Part shown: positions 33,554-42,908 of the stretch, piece after piece
Position numbering within the stretch: position 1 is the stretch's first letter
Layout of the letters: every line of letters starts with the position of its first letter
Source: SIG598 sp045580875
GTDB taxonomy: Bacteria > Bacillota > Clostridia > Oscillospirales > Acutalibacteraceae
DNA: 64,000 nucleotides
Assembly (NCBI GenBank): GCA_045580875.1
Contig: JAZNOP010000060.1
Coordinates: forward strand, 3,364-67,363
Direction of reading: 5' to 3'
Notes under the pieces: model-generated
What the model saw: the letters and a program-made list of their open reading frames with translations, nothing else
What the model was told of the DNA's origin: nothing
Databases searched by the model: none
Program-made: the position numbers and the translations under genes

Positions 33554-33916
33554 ATGAACAACGATAAGAATTTTCTCGTACAGCAGATCCGCTCCCAGTA
33601 CACCGAAAAGGATCACACTCAGCTTGATGAGCTCAAGGCTCTCGACAAAAAGGTGAAGACACCTGCTAACGTCTTTGCATATATCTTCGGTTCAGTTGCA
33701 GCTATAATCATGGGCAGCGGCATGAGCCTTGTAATGACCGACATCGGCTCAATGATCGGTCTTGAAGAGACCATGATCCCCGGTATAGTCATCGGCGTTG
33801 CCGGTATGCTTCTTGCCGCAGTCAACTATCCGATATACAAGAAAATTCTCAGCTCCCGCAAGAGCAGATACTCCGCCAGAATAATGGAGCTGAGCGAAAA
33901 AATCCTGAATGACTGA
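33554..33916 (+). CDS. Two-helix membrane protein (paralogue of 36855-37229)
   Basis: A 120-residue protein with a charged N-terminal helix (1-32), two transmembrane helices (about 40-62 and 74-95) and a basic C-terminal helix. The sequence plan TPANVFAYIFGSVAAIIMGS, IPGIVIGVAGMLLAAVNYPIY is repeated in the 124-residue protein at 36855-37229, so the two are paralogues that bracket the two-component genes. GAAAGGTG precedes ATG. Function is unknown; the conserved pairing with a two-component system suggests an envelope-related role. Confidence 0.78.
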   Translation: MNNDKNFLVQQIRSQYTEKDHTQLDELKALDKKVKTPANVFAYIFGSVAAIIMGSGMSLVMTDIGSMIGLEETMIPGIVIGVAGMLLAAVNYPIYKKILSSRKSRYSARIMELSEKILND

Positions 33917-33982
33917 GTTGCCGGACAGAATATGACCGGACCCTCAGATACAATCAGCAATAAATAAAGAAGAAGAGTACAT

Positions 33983-34077
33983 ATGGGTATCAAGGAATTT
34001 TTCACAAAGGCATTCGGAGACATGAAGAAGAGCGCAAGTCGGCCGCTGAGGCACGAATTGACGATCTCAGAAAATAA
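33983..34077 (+). pseudogene. Broken small gene (frameshifted remnant)
   Basis: The frame opens with MGIKEFFTKAFGDMKK, a start seen on small clostridial proteins of unknown function. It then continues sensibly only after a shift of frame: in the other frame the bases read ERKSAAEARIDDLRK and stop at 34075-34077. Without the shift, the frame runs into an unlikely sequence and stops at 34087. A deletion with loss of the middle of a longer charged-helix protein explains both ends. A sequencing error is the alternative, though the whole would still be short. Confidence 0.5.
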
Positions 34078-34219
34078 TCTTTCCTGATCTGAACGCATTA
34101 AATAATACGGCAGGGACAGCTCCTTGCTGTATTATTTTGCGTAAAATCTGCTGCGTAAACAATACTTTAACATTTTTGTGCTATGATATAATCAATCAAT
34201 ATGTCTGCGGAGGTATGCA

Positions 34220-34891
34220 ATGTTCAGGATACTGGTAGTCGAAGATGACAGAGATCTGAATAAAACAGTATGTTCTTTTCTTAATCACAGCGGATATGAA
34301 GCAACCGGCTGCCTGAGTGCATCGGAAGCTTATGATGCACTGTACAGCACTGTATTCGATCTGATAGTTTCGGACATAATGATGCCTGAAATCGACGGCT
34401 TTGAGTTTGCAAAGAACGTCCGCGAGCTCAGCGAGGATATTCCCATCCTCTTTATGACCGCCCGTGATGATATAGCTTCCAAGCAGAGGGGCTTCCGCAT
34501 CGGTGTTGATGACTACATGGTCAAGCCGATTGATCTTGATGAGCTGTTTCTTCGCATCGGCGCATTACTCAGGCGGGCTAAGATAGCTTCCAGCAAAAAG
34601 ATTGAAATCGGAAGCTTTGTAATGGACGCTGATGAGCACACAGCATATCTTGACGGCGATGAAATATCCATGACCAACCGTGAATTCAGCATACTCTACA
34701 AACTGCTTTCCTACCCCAAAAAGACCTTCACACGAACTCAGCTGATGGACGAATTCTGGGGTGCAGACACCGAAACCGCACCAAGAGCGGTCGATGTTTA
34801 CATGACGAAGCTCCGTTCAAAGCTTGCCGGCTGCGATTCCTTTGAGATTGTTACGGTACACGGACTTGGCTACAAGGCGGTGATAAAGTGA
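34220..34891 (+). CDS. OmpR/PhoB-family response regulator
   Basis: A 223-residue regulator. The receiver has the acidic pair VVEDD, phospho-acceptor Asp52 in VSDIMMPEIDG, FMTARDD and the Lys in YMVKPID. The winged-helix DNA-binding domain starts near residue 128, with MTNREFSILYKLLSYPKKTF and the recognition helix RAVDVYMTKLRSKL. CGGAGG lies before ATG. A TATAAT at 34187-34192 and TTTAACA nearby suggest its own promoter, perhaps autoregulated. Its stop overlaps the kinase start by GTGA, the same arrangement as at base 300. The decamer repeats at 32955 are a plausible target. Confidence 0.94.
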   Translation: MFRILVVEDDRDLNKTVCSFLNHSGYEATGCLSASEAYDALYSTVFDLIVSDIMMPEIDGFEFAKNVRELSEDIPILFMTARDDIASKQRGFRIGVDDYMVKPIDLDELFLRIGALLRRAKIASSKKIEIGSFVMDADEHTAYLDGDEISMTNREFSILYKLLSYPKKTFTRTQLMDEFWGADTETAPRAVDVYMTKLRSKLAGCDSFEIVTVHGLGYKAVIK

Positions 34892-35979
34892 AGAACGACA
34901 GCAAATACAGCAAGGTGCTTCTGGTGCTGAATCATTATCTTGTATTTTTTATGCTTGTGGCTTTTGTCATCACCTGCTGCACCATGCTGTTTGTGAGAGT
35001 GCTGACAAATACTCTCGGCGTTACTTTGACCGAGGATAATCTCGCAGATGCCGCAAAGATCACCTTTGCCAATGTGGTATTCCTGAGCGCAGTATTCACA
35101 ATAATTGACGGAATCCGCAGAAAGCTGACCGTTGACCGTCCTGTTGAGCAGATACGGCAGGCGGCGCAGAAGATAACCGAGGGTGATTTTACCGCCCGTG
35201 TACCTCACGCAAGTCCGATAGTTGACCTCAGTTATAAATTCAACGACATCGCCGACACCTTCAACAAGATGGCAGAAGAACTGGGCAGCGTTGAAACACT
35301 TCGTACAGATTTTATTGCCAATGTATCCCACGAAATGAAAACACCCCTTGCGGTCATGCAGAATTACGGCACTCTGCTTCAATCTCCGGAGCTGACCGAC
35401 GAAAAGCGCATTGAATATGCAAAGGGTGTCTCTGACGGAGCAAAACGCATGGCGGACATGATGACCAACATACTCAAGCTCAACCGGCTGGAAAATCAGC
35501 AGATATTCCCGCAGGCTGAAGAGTTTGACCTCGGTGAGCAGCTTTGCGAATGTCTGCTGCAATATGAAAATGTCTGGGAGCAGTCTGACATCAGAATAGA
35601 AACCGACATTGCTGATAATATCCGCGTAAAAGCAGATGCCGAGCTGCTCGGTCTGGTGTGGAACAATCTTTTCTCCAACGCTTTCAAATTTACCGAAGCA
35701 GGCGGCACTGTTTCGGTCTCGCTTACTGCAGACGGCAGGTATGCAACAGTCAGAGTGAAGGACACCGGCTGCGGCATGACACCTGAGGTTGGTGCTCATA
35801 TTTTCGAAAAATTCTATCAGGGGGACACATCACACTCAACGCAGGGCAACGGCCTCGGGCTTGCTCTTGTCAAGCGGGTCGTTGATATCATGCAGGGTGA
35901 AATCGCCGTAGAAAGCGTTGTCGGCAAAGGCACTGTCTTTACAGTAAGAATCAGGAGAGCGCAAGATGGAATGGCGTAA
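34888..35979 (+). CDS. Sensor histidine kinase
   Basis: A 363-residue kinase starting at GTG. It has two membrane helices (about 10-38 and 58-78) with a loop of only about 20 residues, a HAMP linker (RPVEQIRQAAQKITEGDFTA), HisKA with His148 in NVSHEMKTP, and an HATPase_c domain with NNLFSNAFKFTE, DTGCGMT and GNGLGLALVKRV. The tiny extracellular loop marks it as an intramembrane-type sensor, as is common in cell-envelope stress systems of Firmicutes. It is paralogous to the kinase at 300-1463 (both share FYQGD and NGLGLALVKR), but it lacks the 11-residue repeats. The next gene overlaps its end by 14 bases. Confidence 0.93.
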   Translation: MKNDSKYSKVLLVLNHYLVFFMLVAFVITCCTMLFVRVLTNTLGVTLTEDNLADAAKITFANVVFLSAVFTIIDGIRRKLTVDRPVEQIRQAAQKITEGDFTARVPHASPIVDLSYKFNDIADTFNKMAEELGSVETLRTDFIANVSHEMKTPLAVMQNYGTLLQSPELTDEKRIEYAKGVSDGAKRMADMMTNILKLNRLENQQIFPQAEEFDLGEQLCECLLQYENVWEQSDIRIETDIADNIRVKADAELLGLVWNNLFSNAFKFTEAGGTVSVSLTADGRYATVRVKDTGCGMTPEVGAHIFEKFYQGDTSHSTQGNGLGLALVKRVVDIMQGEIAVESVVGKGTVFTVRIRRAQDGMA

Positions 35980-36871
35980 GCTGTGCCGAGGACTGCTCTT
36001 TCCTCCGGTATGGATCATTGTGATTCTCACGGTTATAAGCTCTGCAGGGCTTGTGTTGGTATTTACAAGAAACCTTGAGCAATCGATCGCGGCGTATATC
36101 ATATATGTTGTTTCGTTTTACACGCTTGCTGTACTCTGCATATTTTTCGCACTTATTGTGCCCGGTAAATACAGGAATTTACGGCAGAAGATATACGCCA
36201 GTCCTCTTGGCAGCCGCTATATGACCGATGCGGCTTTCCGCACAAATATATGGCTGCACATCTCACTGGCAATCAATCTGCTGTATGCCGGAGTAAATGT
36301 TCTTTCATTTATCCTGTACCGGTCAATGTGGTTTGTCTGCCTGGCAGTATATTATAGCATCCTTGCCGTCATGCGGTTTCTGCTTGCAAGATACGCCCGC
36401 AGAAACGGGTTCGGCAGAAATATCGAAGGAGAACTCAGACGCACTGTGATCTGCTCCTGCATACTGCTGACCGTGAACTTTGCTCTTTCCGGCTCTGTAC
36501 TTATGATGCTCTATCAGGAAAAAGGCTACGAATACGACGGAATAATGATTTATGTCATGGCGGCCTACACATTTTATATTACAGTAAATGCCATAGTCGG
36601 ACTCATCAGAAGCCGTCGTCAGAACAGTCCAGCTATAACGATGACAAGGGTTATTTCCCTTTCTGCCGCCCTTGTTTCAATGCTTTCACTCGAAACTGCC
36701 ATGTTTTCAGCCTTCGGGCAGGATATGGAGCCCGACAGCAAATGGCTTATGATTGCCCTGACAGGTGCAGGCGTGAGCATCTGCATAATAGCCATGGCGG
36801 TATATATGATTGTAAAATCAATTCATGATATAAAAAAGCTCAAAGGAGAACACAATGGAAAACAGAGATAA
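35966..36871 (+). CDS. Polytopic membrane protein linked to the two-component system
   Basis: A 301-residue protein with about eight hydrophobic helices and basic inner loops. It overlaps the kinase by 14 bases and the next gene by 17, so all four are one operon. I see no transporter, protease or enzyme motif. Membrane proteins of this size often sit beside envelope-sensing kinases in Clostridia and may act as accessory sensors, but I do not recognise this family. There are charged residues in helices near residue 80 (GKYRNLRQKIYA) but no conserved catalytic set that I can see. Confidence 0.72.
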   Translation: MEWRKLCRGLLFPPVWIIVILTVISSAGLVLVFTRNLEQSIAAYIIYVVSFYTLAVLCIFFALIVPGKYRNLRQKIYASPLGSRYMTDAAFRTNIWLHISLAINLLYAGVNVLSFILYRSMWFVCLAVYYSILAVMRFLLARYARRNGFGRNIEGELRRTVICSCILLTVNFALSGSVLMMLYQEKGYEYDGIMIYVMAAYTFYITVNAIVGLIRSRRQNSPAITMTRVISLSAALVSMLSLETAMFSAFGQDMEPDSKWLMIALTGAGVSICIIAMAVYMIVKSIHDIKKLKGEHNGKQR

Positions 36872-37229
36872 CGAAACCTTTACTTATTCCTATTCTGCCG
36901 AGCAGCAGGAGGAAATCAAGAATATACGCAGGAAGTATCTGCCGCCTGAGGAGGACAAGATGGAGCAGCTTCGCAGACTTGATGCAAGCGTAACCACCCC
37001 CGGAATAATAGCATCGCTCGCTGCGGGTATACTCGGTTCGCTGATACTCGGCATAGGAATGTGCTGCTGCATGGTGTGGGGCGGCAGCTGGTTTATCCCC
37101 GGAATCATCATCGGTCTGATCGGCATTGTAATCCTTGCACTCGCTTATCCGCTCTACGTTAAGCTCACCGAAAAACAGCGCAGAAAGCTGGCTCCGGAGA
37201 TACTCCGTCTTACGGAAGAACTAATATAA
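36855..37229 (+). CDS. Two-helix membrane protein (paralogue of 33554-33916)
   Basis: A 124-residue protein: polar acidic N-terminus with a helix (EEIKNIRRKYLPPEEDKMEQ), two transmembrane helices (about 52-75 and 80-102) and a charged C-terminal helix. VTTPGIIASLAAGILGSLIL and IPGIIIGLIGIVILALAYPLY align with the matching segments of the protein at 33554-33916. AAAGGAG lies before ATG. It is the last gene of the regulator-kinase operon. Function is unknown. Confidence 0.78.
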   Translation: MENRDNETFTYSYSAEQQEEIKNIRRKYLPPEEDKMEQLRRLDASVTTPGIIASLAAGILGSLILGIGMCCCMVWGGSWFIPGIIIGLIGIVILALAYPLYVKLTEKQRRKLAPEILRLTEELI

Positions 37230-37249
37230 TAAATACTTTATGTAAACAC

Positions 37250-37282
37250 AAAAGGCTGTCCGCAAAACGCAGACAGCCTTTT
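37250..37282 (+). terminator. Intrinsic terminator of the second two-component operon
   Basis: A perfect 11-bp stem AAAAGGCTGTC/GACAGCCTTTT. The A/T ends provide the U run on either strand. Confidence 0.78.
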
Positions 37283-37365
37283 GACTTGCAGAAACTTCCG
37301 GATAACTCATCCGGCTTATCACCGCTGTTTTTATTGCATCATAGACACTGCTGATACAATCAGGA

Positions 37366-38574
37366 TTACTTCGAAATAATACGGTAATACCGCGCAAGCT
37401 CGTCCGCAGACCAGAGCACCGGCACCGGATAGAGCGGATTGGCTTCCTTTTCAGCATTCTTCGCCATATCAGGAATATCCGCCTCCATGATTCCCTCAAG
37501 CTTTTCCGGAATGTTCATTCTGCGGTTAAGCTCACGTATTGCCGCAATGAATTTCTCCGCTCCGGTCTGCGCACTGTCACAAGCATCTGCCACACCGGCG
37601 ATTACTGCCAGCCTGCTGAGCTTTCTATGCACTGTTTTGCCGTACCCCTCAAGCACGTAAGGCAGAATTACGGCATTTGCAAGTCCGTGTGCAATTCCGT
37701 ACTGACCGCCCAGCGAATGAGCTATTGCGTGGACATACCCGACGTAGGATTTTGAGAATGCTTTGCCTGCAAGGTATGAAGCATAAAGCATATTTTTTCT
37801 CGCTTCCTCATCAGAGCCGTCATTATACGCCTTTTCAATATTTCCGAAAATCATTCTTACTGCGGTCTCTGCATTCTTACGGGTTTCCTTTATGGTTGAA
37901 CGTCCGACATAAGCCTCGACTGCATGGGTAAGCGCATCCATGCCGGTAGTCGAGGTCATGTGCGGAGGAAGACCCATTGTCACGCTGTGGTCAAGCACTG
38001 CACAGTGCGGCTCAACGCAAAGGTCGTCGATGGTGTATTTATGGTGTGTCTCAGGATCGGTGATAACCGCAGCGACAGTAGCCTCACTGCCTGTACCCGC
38101 AGTAGTCGGCACTGCGCACATTATCGGCAGACGGCGCATGACCTTCAGGATACCCTCCATCTTATTGAGCGGCGTATTCGGTCTTGCGATGCGTATGGCG
38201 GCTCCTTTTGCGCAATCCATAGGCGAACCGCCGCCAAAAGCGACTATGCCCTGACAGCCGTTCTTGACATATATATCCTTTGCCGCCTCGACATTGTCAA
38301 CCGTCGGGTTCGGGCAGGTGCCGTCATAGACGAAATATTCGATGCCGTTATCGGCAAGCACCTCTTCAAAATGCTTTGATGTTCCGAGCTTTCTCAGAAC
38401 AGAATCGGTAACAAGAAGCACTCTGCTTATCTTCTTTTCCGCCAGATAGGACGGAATTTCATCAATTCTGTTCAGCACACGCTGTCTGCGGTACGGCAGG
38501 AACGGCATTGCAATATGCAGAACCTTCTGAAATGTTCTGCACCAGATTTTTCTGAAAATATTCATATCGGTCAA
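37366..38574 (-). CDS. Iron-containing alcohol dehydrogenase
   Basis: A 402-residue group III alcohol dehydrogenase. The NAD-binding region is VAFGGGSPMDCAKGAAI, followed by PTTAGTGSEAT. The metal site residues lie in GMDALTHAVEAYVG and AIAHSLGGQYGIAHGLAN, the family signature. Substrates in this family include butanol, 1,3-propanediol, lactaldehyde and others, so none is assigned. It is monocistronic on the minus strand. Its stop lies about 85 bases from the terminator of the converging operon. Confidence 0.9.
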   Translation of the reverse strand: MTDMNIFRKIWCRTFQKVLHIAMPFLPYRRQRVLNRIDEIPSYLAEKKISRVLLVTDSVLRKLGTSKHFEEVLADNGIEYFVYDGTCPNPTVDNVEAAKDIYVKNGCQGIVAFGGGSPMDCAKGAAIRIARPNTPLNKMEGILKVMRRLPIMCAVPTTAGTGSEATVAAVITDPETHHKYTIDDLCVEPHCAVLDHSVTMGLPPHMTSTTGMDALTHAVEAYVGRSTIKETRKNAETAVRMIFGNIEKAYNDGSDEEARKNMLYASYLAGKAFSKSYVGYVHAIAHSLGGQYGIAHGLANAVILPYVLEGYGKTVHRKLSRLAVIAGVADACDSAQTGAEKFIAAIRELNRRMNIPEKLEGIMEADIPDMAKNAEKEANPLYPVPVLWSADELARYYRIISK

Positions 38575-38826
38575 ACTCCGTTGTTATATATTTCGATGCA
38601 GGTTACAGGCATTACACACCGCAATAAACCGGTAACTGTTCTACCCTGTAATTCTGTCTTGTCTGTTTCTATATTAGCCTTTTGAATTCATTTTTGCAAT
38701 GATTATCCTGTAAACAATTATTTTTGCAACCTGCAAAACTGTATCTGCCCCCAAAAAAACCGCTTGCCAACACCGACAGTTTACTATATCATATTGTTAT
38801 TGATTATTTATGTGGAGCTGATCTGT

Positions 38827-39774
38827 TTGAAAATCGTTATTCTTGATAAGGATACTCTCGGAACTGACATTGACCTTTCACCCATTCGCGCGCTCGGCGA
38901 AACCGAGGAATATGCCTCTACCCCGCCTGCGCTTATTGCACAGCGAATCGCTGATGCTGATGCAGTTGTCATCAACAAGATAAAGCTTAACGCCGGAAAC
39001 CTGGGCAGCGCTGATAATCTGAAGATAATCTGTGTCGCCGCCACCGGTTATGACAATATCGACACCGAATACTGCAAAGCCAACGGTATTGCAGTATGCA
39101 ATGTTCCCGGATATTCCACCGACAGCGTTGCACAGCTTACTCTTTCGATGGTGCTGTCACTTGCCACTCATCTTACTGAATACCGCGAATTTGTTCATTC
39201 GGGCAAGTACACCGATTCCGGCATTGCAAACCGGCTGACTCCTGTTTACCACGAGCTGTCCTCAATGACCTGGGGCGTGGTTGGCGGAGGCGGAATCGGC
39301 ACAAAGGTAGCTCAGATTGCCCGGGCTATCGGCTGTCAGGTAATGGTCTGCCGCCGTAAGAATGAGGGGGAATTTCCGCTCGCAGATATCGACACTCTGT
39401 GCCGTTCCTGTGATATTATCTCCATACACCTTCCGCTCAGTGACAGCACACGCGGTATCATCAGCCGCGAGCGTATAGCCTCCATGAAGCCGAATGCCAT
39501 AGTTGTCAACACCGCACGCGGAGCTGTAACCGACGAGCAGGCGCTTGCCGATGCTGTACGCGAGGGCCGCATCGGCGCACTCGGCGTTGATGTATATTCG
39601 GTAGAGCCATTCGGCAGGGAGCATCCGTTTTATTCAATTATGGACATGGATAATGTATGCCTCACTCCTCACATGGCATGGGGCTCTTTTGAAGCCCGCA
39701 CACGCTGTGTCGGGGAGATTGCTGAAAATATGCGCTGCTTTTTTGACAGCGGCGTAAGAAACAGAATAGTCTGA
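38827..39774 (+). CDS. D-2-hydroxyacid dehydrogenase (hydroxypyruvate/glycerate type)
   Basis: A 315-residue NAD-dependent dehydrogenase. It has the nucleotide-binding motif GVVGGGGIGTKVAQIA, catalytic Arg in VVNTARGAVTDEQAL, Glu in VDVYSVEP and His in LTPHMAWG. TTG 38827 is the likely start (TGGAG nine bases upstream; homologues begin with a KIVILD-type strand); the longer frame from 38764 has no ribosome binding site. Related enzymes reduce hydroxypyruvate or glyoxylate. The glycerate kinase at 22027 could use such a product, although the genes are not adjacent. Confidence 0.87.
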   Translation: MKIVILDKDTLGTDIDLSPIRALGETEEYASTPPALIAQRIADADAVVINKIKLNAGNLGSADNLKIICVAATGYDNIDTEYCKANGIAVCNVPGYSTDSVAQLTLSMVLSLATHLTEYREFVHSGKYTDSGIANRLTPVYHELSSMTWGVVGGGGIGTKVAQIARAIGCQVMVCRRKNEGEFPLADIDTLCRSCDIISIHLPLSDSTRGIISRERIASMKPNAIVVNTARGAVTDEQALADAVREGRIGALGVDVYSVEPFGREHPFYSIMDMDNVCLTPHMAWGSFEARTRCVGEIAENMRCFFDSGVRNRIV

Positions 39775-39791
39775 TAAACTCTTTGCACAAA

Positions 39792-39821
39792 ACCGCCCGG
39801 CAGGTGATTCTGCCGGGCGGT
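39792..39821. terminator. Bidirectional intrinsic terminator
   Basis: A perfect 12-bp stem ACCGCCCGGCAG with its complement and a 6-base loop. CTGTTTATT follows on the plus strand and TTTTG on the minus strand. It separates two converging genes. Confidence 0.85.
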
Positions 39822-39844
39822 CTGTTTATTATCCGGTTTATCTG

Positions 39845-42151
39845 TTAATCTCTGCGTATCTCACTGAGTGCAGCTGTAAAGCTGTCGGGAATGCTTTCTG
39901 CGCCGGCTTCTCTGAGAACAACCGAGAACGGCTTGAATGAATTGTACTCGTAGTTATCATAGATTGCACCGATATCAAGTGAGAGTTCTTCAAATGCGGC
40001 AAAGAGCAGCGGTCGGACCCTCTCGTCCTCAAACAGGGCTTTTATGGGAGTATCGGCAGTGAAGGAATATGCCGAACGCCAGTCACCGTATACGCGCACT
40101 GTGTCAATAATTTCCTCTGCAGAATTGGCGATAATGAAGTCATAATAGCCCTCATCGCTCTCCCAGCAGCCGAGATCGGCATCATACGAAGCAAGCATTT
40201 TCTTCGTAACGGTAAAGCTTACTGTCTGTGTTTCGCCCGGCTGGAGTTCTATCTTTCTGAAGCCTCTGAGCTCCTTTTCCGGCTTGCGGATCGTCGAGAC
40301 AACATCGCTCACATAAAGTGAAACGACGGTCTTGCCTGCACGGTCTCCGGTATTGGTTACATCGACATAAACTGTTACCTCGTCGGTAAAACTCTCTGCC
40401 GACACTCTTATACCAGAATATCCGAAGGTTGTGTATGAAAGACCGTAACCGAACGGGAAGAGAGTCTTTGCGTGCTTCTTGTCATAATAGCGGTAGCCGA
40501 CAAAGATATCCTCGCCGTAGATTACGTGCTTGCCGTCGCCGGGGAAGTTGAGATATGTCGGTGTATCCTCGATGCAGAGCGGGAATGTGACCGGAAGTCT
40601 GCCGGAAGGATTGGCATTGCCCGCAAGCAGGTCTGCAAGGGCAGCTGCACCGCCCATTCCGGGAAGAAATACGCAGAACATACCGTCTGTATCATCTATA
40701 AATTCACGGCAGTCAACCGGACCGCAGACATTGAGTATAACGCCGGTTTTCTTTCCTGCCGCCTTTGCTTTGCCTATGGTATCAATCAGCATCTGACGCT
40801 CATCTTCAGGGAGCATGATTGAACGGCGGTCGTTGCCCTCCATGCCTATCTGACGCACAACTATAAGTACGTTGTCGGTATCATCGGTTATCTCACCGTA
40901 CACCACATTTTCAGCGCCCATTGTACGGCTGAGTTCATCGATAAGGCAGCCTGTACGGTCGGTTGTTATTCCGGCACTTCCTGTTCCGCAGTCAAAGAAC
41001 TGCTTTGCACCCTCGCCGAAAAGCGCAGTCTTTCCACTCAGCGGAAAAATTCCGCTGCTGTTTTTAAGCATGACCGCACCCTCGATGACAGCATTGTAAG
41101 CCGCCTTGTCTGAGAGCGCAATATCAGGCTTCGGATTCACTTCAGGGCGCTTCCATTTTTCAGTAAAGCGGAGCACGCGCTCAACCGCCTTTTCCAGCGT
41201 TTCGAGCGGCAGCCTGCCGCTTTCCACTGCATCAATTACCGGCTGCGGATCGACCGGACCGGGCATAGCAAGATCATTTCCTGCAGCTATTGCCTCAGCA
41301 GGGTGATATACTGCGCCCCAATCGGACACTACCATGCCGTCAAAGCCCCATTCTTCTCTCAGCTTTTCGGTAAGCAGCCAGTAATTCTCAGTACACGGTA
41401 CACCGTTTATCGAGTTGTATGCACTCATGACGGTTGCCACACCTGCATCAACACAGGCATGGAATGCCGGAAAATACATCTCCTCAAGCGCACGGCTGCT
41501 TATGGTCTCACTGACGCCGACGCGGAAGCTTTCCTGATTGTTTGCTGCAAAATGCTTTACATTCGCTGCAACGCCGTTGTCCTGCACACCCTTTACCATC
41601 TGCGGAGCAAGCTGTGTCATCAGGTACGGATCTTCAGAGAAACTCTCAAAAAGACGACCGTTGCGCGGGTCGCGCATGAGGTTGACATTAGGTGTACCAA
41701 GCAGCAGGGATATGCCGTATGCCGCGCCCTCCTTGCCCAGTGCATCGGCAACGTCATACACAGCCTCTGGCGACCATGTTGCGCCAAGCAGTATTCCTGC
41801 AGGGAAACAGCCCGGCGCGAAAGGCTCACCGCCGGTCAGCTCACCCAGCTTCTTCATCAGCCAGTCGCGCAGCTCCATCTCTGCTTCAGAGAGAACCTCG
41901 GGATTATAGAAATCTGTGGTCATTTTCTGCATCATTCGTCCGGTCGCCTCGACTGAATCGTCAAGTCCGTACACTCTTACGCGTGAGCGGAACTCACCGA
42001 AGAGCTGTTCAAAGTTAAGTCCGGGTCCGCCGTCAAGAAACTGCAGCTTCGGAATATCATGCTGTGACATATCAACTGTTGCAAAGAAGGTTTCACCGCC
42101 GACAAGACGAGCCTTTTCTTCAAGCGTAAGTTTTTTGATTGTTTCTGACAT
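39845..42151 (-). CDS. GH3 beta-glucosidase-like glycosidase
   Basis: A 768-residue glycoside hydrolase family 3 enzyme without signal peptide, so it should act inside the cell on imported oligosaccharides. The first domain has NLMRDPRNGRLFESFSEDPY, NVKHFAANNQE and the nucleophile in GMVVSDWGAV. The C-terminal half has the GH3 alpha/beta sandwich and a fibronectin-III-like domain (YVDVTNTGDRAGKTVVSLYV, RKIELQPGETQTVSF). ATG 42151 is chosen over GTG 42160, because the latter overlaps the CGGAGTG ribosome binding site. Linkage and sugar specificity cannot be read. It is monocistronic. Confidence 0.9.
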   Translation of the reverse strand: MSETIKKLTLEEKARLVGGETFFATVDMSQHDIPKLQFLDGGPGLNFEQLFGEFRSRVRVYGLDDSVEATGRMMQKMTTDFYNPEVLSEAEMELRDWLMKKLGELTGGEPFAPGCFPAGILLGATWSPEAVYDVADALGKEGAAYGISLLLGTPNVNLMRDPRNGRLFESFSEDPYLMTQLAPQMVKGVQDNGVAANVKHFAANNQESFRVGVSETISSRALEEMYFPAFHACVDAGVATVMSAYNSINGVPCTENYWLLTEKLREEWGFDGMVVSDWGAVYHPAEAIAAGNDLAMPGPVDPQPVIDAVESGRLPLETLEKAVERVLRFTEKWKRPEVNPKPDIALSDKAAYNAVIEGAVMLKNSSGIFPLSGKTALFGEGAKQFFDCGTGSAGITTDRTGCLIDELSRTMGAENVVYGEITDDTDNVLIVVRQIGMEGNDRRSIMLPEDERQMLIDTIGKAKAAGKKTGVILNVCGPVDCREFIDDTDGMFCVFLPGMGGAAALADLLAGNANPSGRLPVTFPLCIEDTPTYLNFPGDGKHVIYGEDIFVGYRYYDKKHAKTLFPFGYGLSYTTFGYSGIRVSAESFTDEVTVYVDVTNTGDRAGKTVVSLYVSDVVSTIRKPEKELRGFRKIELQPGETQTVSFTVTKKMLASYDADLGCWESDEGYYDFIIANSAEEIIDTVRVYGDWRSAYSFTADTPIKALFEDERVRPLLFAAFEELSLDIGAIYDNYEYNSFKPFSVVLREAGAESIPDSFTAALSEIRRD

Positions 42152-42349
42152 ATCAATCACTCCGTTTTGTTCTGTTATTGAATCCGGGCTGACCGAATCA
42201 TGATCCGGTCGGTGACCGCTCTGACGCCCGATCTACTCTTTCCTAATTGATTATATACGTAAATGTGCTGTATATCAAGCTATGAAATACCCTGCGCAAT
42301 TATTTAACTTAGACAATAAACGCTTATTTCTCCGCGCTGTTCTCAGCTA

Positions 42350-42378
42350 TTGACACAATTACTTTATCGTGATAATAT
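42350..42378 (+). promoter_or_regulatory. Sigma-A promoter of the ridA-ilvB-ilvN operon
   Basis: TTGACA, 17-base spacer, TAATAT. This leaves a leader of about 80 bases before ridA. I find no leader peptide or T-box in it. The other bases of the 42161-42467 gap are AT-rich with nothing else notable. Confidence 0.78.
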
Positions 42379-42467
42379 AACTTAATAACTTACATATACC
42401 CTTAAGTTACAGTATTATGACTGAAACATATTTTTCGCCTTGACACCACATTTAAAGGAGATAAATC

Positions 42468-42845
42468 ATGAGCAAGATAATTTTTACTGAAAATGCTCCT
42501 GCCGCAATCGGTCCCTATTCGCAGGCTTATATCACAGGCAATCTGCTTTTCACCTCCGGTCAGATTCCCATTAATCCGGCAACCGGCAATATCGACGCTC
42601 AGACCATCGAGGAGCAGACCCATCAGGTATGCAGAAACCTTGCTGCTGTTCTTGAGGCTGCAGGCTGCACATTTGACAGCGTCATCAAGACCACCTGTTT
42701 TCTCAGTGATATGGCCAATTTCGCAGCTTTCAACTCCGTTTACGCCCAGTATTTCACCTCCAAGCCGGCTCGTTCCTGCGTTGCTGTAAAGGAGCTTCCG
42801 AAGGGCTCACTTGTTGAAGTTGAGCTTATCGCTGAAGTGAACTGA
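42468..42845 (+). CDS. ridA: RidA family enamine/imine deaminase
   Basis: A 125-residue RidA/YjgF protein that hydrolyses reactive enamines and imines, such as 2-aminoacrylate made by threonine and serine dehydratases. Features are APAAIGPYSQAYITGN near the start, the FTSGQIP strand, and the catalytic Arg in KPARSCVAVKELPKG with the final EVELIAEV. The length is normal. AAAGGAG precedes ATG. Position directly before acetolactate synthase is meaningful, because 2-aminoacrylate stress affects branched-chain amino-acid enzymes. Confidence 0.93.
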   Translation: MSKIIFTENAPAAIGPYSQAYITGNLLFTSGQIPINPATGNIDAQTIEEQTHQVCRNLAAVLEAAGCTFDSVIKTTCFLSDMANFAAFNSVYAQYFTSKPARSCVAVKELPKGSLVEVELIAEVN

Positions 42846-42908
42846 TTTTCATTGACCATAATACCTGACTTGTTTTCCTGAATACTTTTCGGAAGGAGAA
42901 AGAGTGCC

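Noticed and set aside
42379..42467. A T-box or leader peptide before ridA-ilvBN
   Set aside because: The leader is only about 80 bases, with no specifier-type hairpins, no T-box consensus and no Leu/Val/Ile-rich ORF.
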